Below, piece after piece: positions 62,681 through 64,000 of a stretch of 64,000 nt of DNA. Source of the DNA: Stercorarius parasiticus (taxonomy: Eukaryota; Chordata; Aves; Charadriiformes; Stercorariidae); NCBI GenBank assembly GCA_013396915.1, contig VWZL01005191.1:372001-436000 (forward strand), given 5' to 3'. The notes under the pieces were generated by a model. The model had not been told where the DNA came from. It worked only from the letters and a program-made list of their open reading frames with translations, and searched no databases. Numbering within the stretch: the stretch's first letter is position 1; each line of letters begins with the position of its first letter. A program made the translations under genes and the position numbers.

Positions 62681-63089
62681 CAGGCTGAGAGAGTTGGGGT
62701 TGTTCAGCCTGGAGAAGAGAAGGCTCCAGGGAGACCTGATAGCAGCCTTCCAGTGCCTGAAGCGGGCCTACAGGAAGGATAGGGAGGGACTCCTTATCAG
62801 GGACTGTAATGATAAGACAGGGGTTACCAGCCTCAAACTGAAAGAGGGTAGATTTAGATTGGATATCAGGAAGAAATTCTTTACTGTGAGGGTGGTGAGA
62901 TGCTGGAACAGGTTGCCCAGGGAAGTTGTGGTTGCCCCCTCCCTGGAAGTGTTCAAGGCCAGGCTGGATGGGGCTTTGGGCAACCTGGTCTAGTGGGAGG
63001 TGTCCCTGCCCATGGCAGGGGGGTTGGAACTCGATGATCTTTAAGGTCCCTTCCAACCCGAACCATTCTGTGATTCTTTGATTCTGTGA
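62681..63089 (+). mobile_element. CR1 LINE 3' part with ORF2 C-terminus
   Basis: Plus orientation. The frame 62694-62993 is open for 99 codons with GLFSLEKRRLQGD, FFTVRVVRCWNRLPRE and a terminal LDGALGNLV, matching the copy at 20929. It ends with 'CCCTTCCAACCCGAACCATT' and the CTGTGATTCTTTGATTCTGTGA tail in two units. It is strongly 5'-truncated. Confidence 0.92.
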
Positions 63090-64000
63090 ACCACATTTAG
63101 GTCTTCTGAGGTCAATCTGGAGCCACCCACCTCCTCCTTGTATTGGCAGCACAGACATCTCACGTGCCTCACACCACTCTGCTCTAAGTAAAGTCTGGGC
63201 CTCTGCTTTTCTAACACCACGAAGATGTAAAAGAAACAGTCTAAACCTGGCCCAAAGTTTCTCAGCACTGCTTTGGAATATGACACTCAGGCTCGAATTG
63301 CCGTGCACTTTTGTAAGACGCTTCAACTCAAAATTAACTGTGTCCAGCAAGCAAAAATTTGGTTTCTCTCCTATTGTATGGGCAATCTCGACAGGCTTTA
63401 TTTCAGGGTCTAAAACTAAAATAGAGTTTGATTTCAGGTGCAAGATTGTAATGAAAATAAAATCCAGGGATATTCTTTCTGAAGACAGACAAATTTCAAA
63501 GAATGCAAAGCACAAACATTCCAAACATACAATTACATAAACCATTTCATTTTGCAATAAAACTCAGTAAAACATTACATTTTTAATGCTACTATACTAT
63601 AGAATATGCAATTTAACATTTAGAAGCCTACATTTTCCAACAATAGATGGCACTAGTAATTCCTGCATTCACCACAACATTAAATAATGCTATAGTGTTT
63701 TAACATATGCAAAAACTAATCATAACTGCCAAAGTAATATATGATGATCAACTCTGCTTTGAAACATTTATATAGATTTTTTTTCGTAGCAAAACAGACA
63801 GTATATGATAGCAGGAGTAACATCTCAAAAATATTTCACTACTTACAATGATTTATCTGAACTGGGAAGCAGGAAAATATTCCACTCTCAATTACATTGG
63901 TGTAAATCATAATGTTCAGTGCCAAAGAATAAGAAGAGGATTCTGTTTATTAGCACCCATAAAGCCTGTTGTGTACGTACCTAGGAGCAGTAGGATTATT
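63090..64000. other. Non-coding stretch to the window end
   Basis: No gene is recognised. A 389-codon minus ORF (63557-62388) runs from here across the CR1 copy and is judged spurious. Confidence 0.45.

Noticed and set aside
62388..63557. 389-codon minus ORF as a gene
   Set aside because: It includes the antisense of the CR1 ORF2 tail (62681-63089) and shows no domain, no strong start context and no exon signals that I could support.
1..64000. Novel defence system, CRISPR array or operon
   Set aside because: The sequence is a vertebrate nuclear region. No regularly spaced repeats, no polycistronic gene order and no bacterial promoters were seen.

Overview
The window looks like part of a bird genome. 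It is mostly A+T-rich non-coding DNA, has one strong CpG island, and carries many CR1 LINE copies on both strands with the avian ending (an octamer-like ATTCTATGATTCT tail after 'GGTCCCTTCCAACC'), plus avian-type endogenous retrovirus LTRs. I found no complete protein-coding gene, no rRNA or tRNA gene, no CRISPR array and no bacterial-type system.

Layout. (1) 1-38.8 kb is A+T-rich DNA that I interpret as the first intron of a minus-strand gene. It holds CR1 copies of several ages (3.86-4.34, 7.86-8.76, 8.87-9.07, 12.33-12.70, 20.93-21.45, 25.65-26.46, 32.66-32.80, 33.18-34.11 and 37.76-38.27 kb), an LTR fragment at 31.83 kb, faint traces of tRNA-type SINEs, and microsatellites. (2) 38.84-39.84 kb is a CpG island. 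On the minus strand it contains a short first coding exon (39379-39339, reading MADRMRAALSESG then a split codon) with a good Kozak context, an in-frame upstream stop and a GTAAGT splice donor. I do not recognise the protein. (3) 41.7-46.4 kb is a retroelement cluster with two solo LTRs of related type in opposite orientation, each with a 5-bp target-site duplication. (4) 46.5-53.4 kb is nearly repeat-free intergenic sequence. (5) 53.4-63.1 kb is again rich in CR1 copies and includes an ERV LTR fragment near 58.2-58.55 kb.

Assembly quality matters here. Two single-base Ns (9646 and 10046) bracket a sequence copy that is near-identical to its neighbour and looks like a false haplotype duplication. 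A 24-N gap sits in a G run (13690-13713). A 189-N gap (55035-55223) lies inside a long CR1 copy and is probably shorter than the sequence it replaces. A 139-bp exact duplication at 12743 and 13186 also needs checking.

No novel system is evident. The most useful observations are the candidate gene start with its bidirectional CCATGG sites, the false duplication, the inverted CR1 pair flanking the promoter, the inverted LTR pair, and several very old CR1/L3-type fossils recognisable from reverse-transcriptase-region text. All family assignments come from pattern recognition by eye; no search was run.
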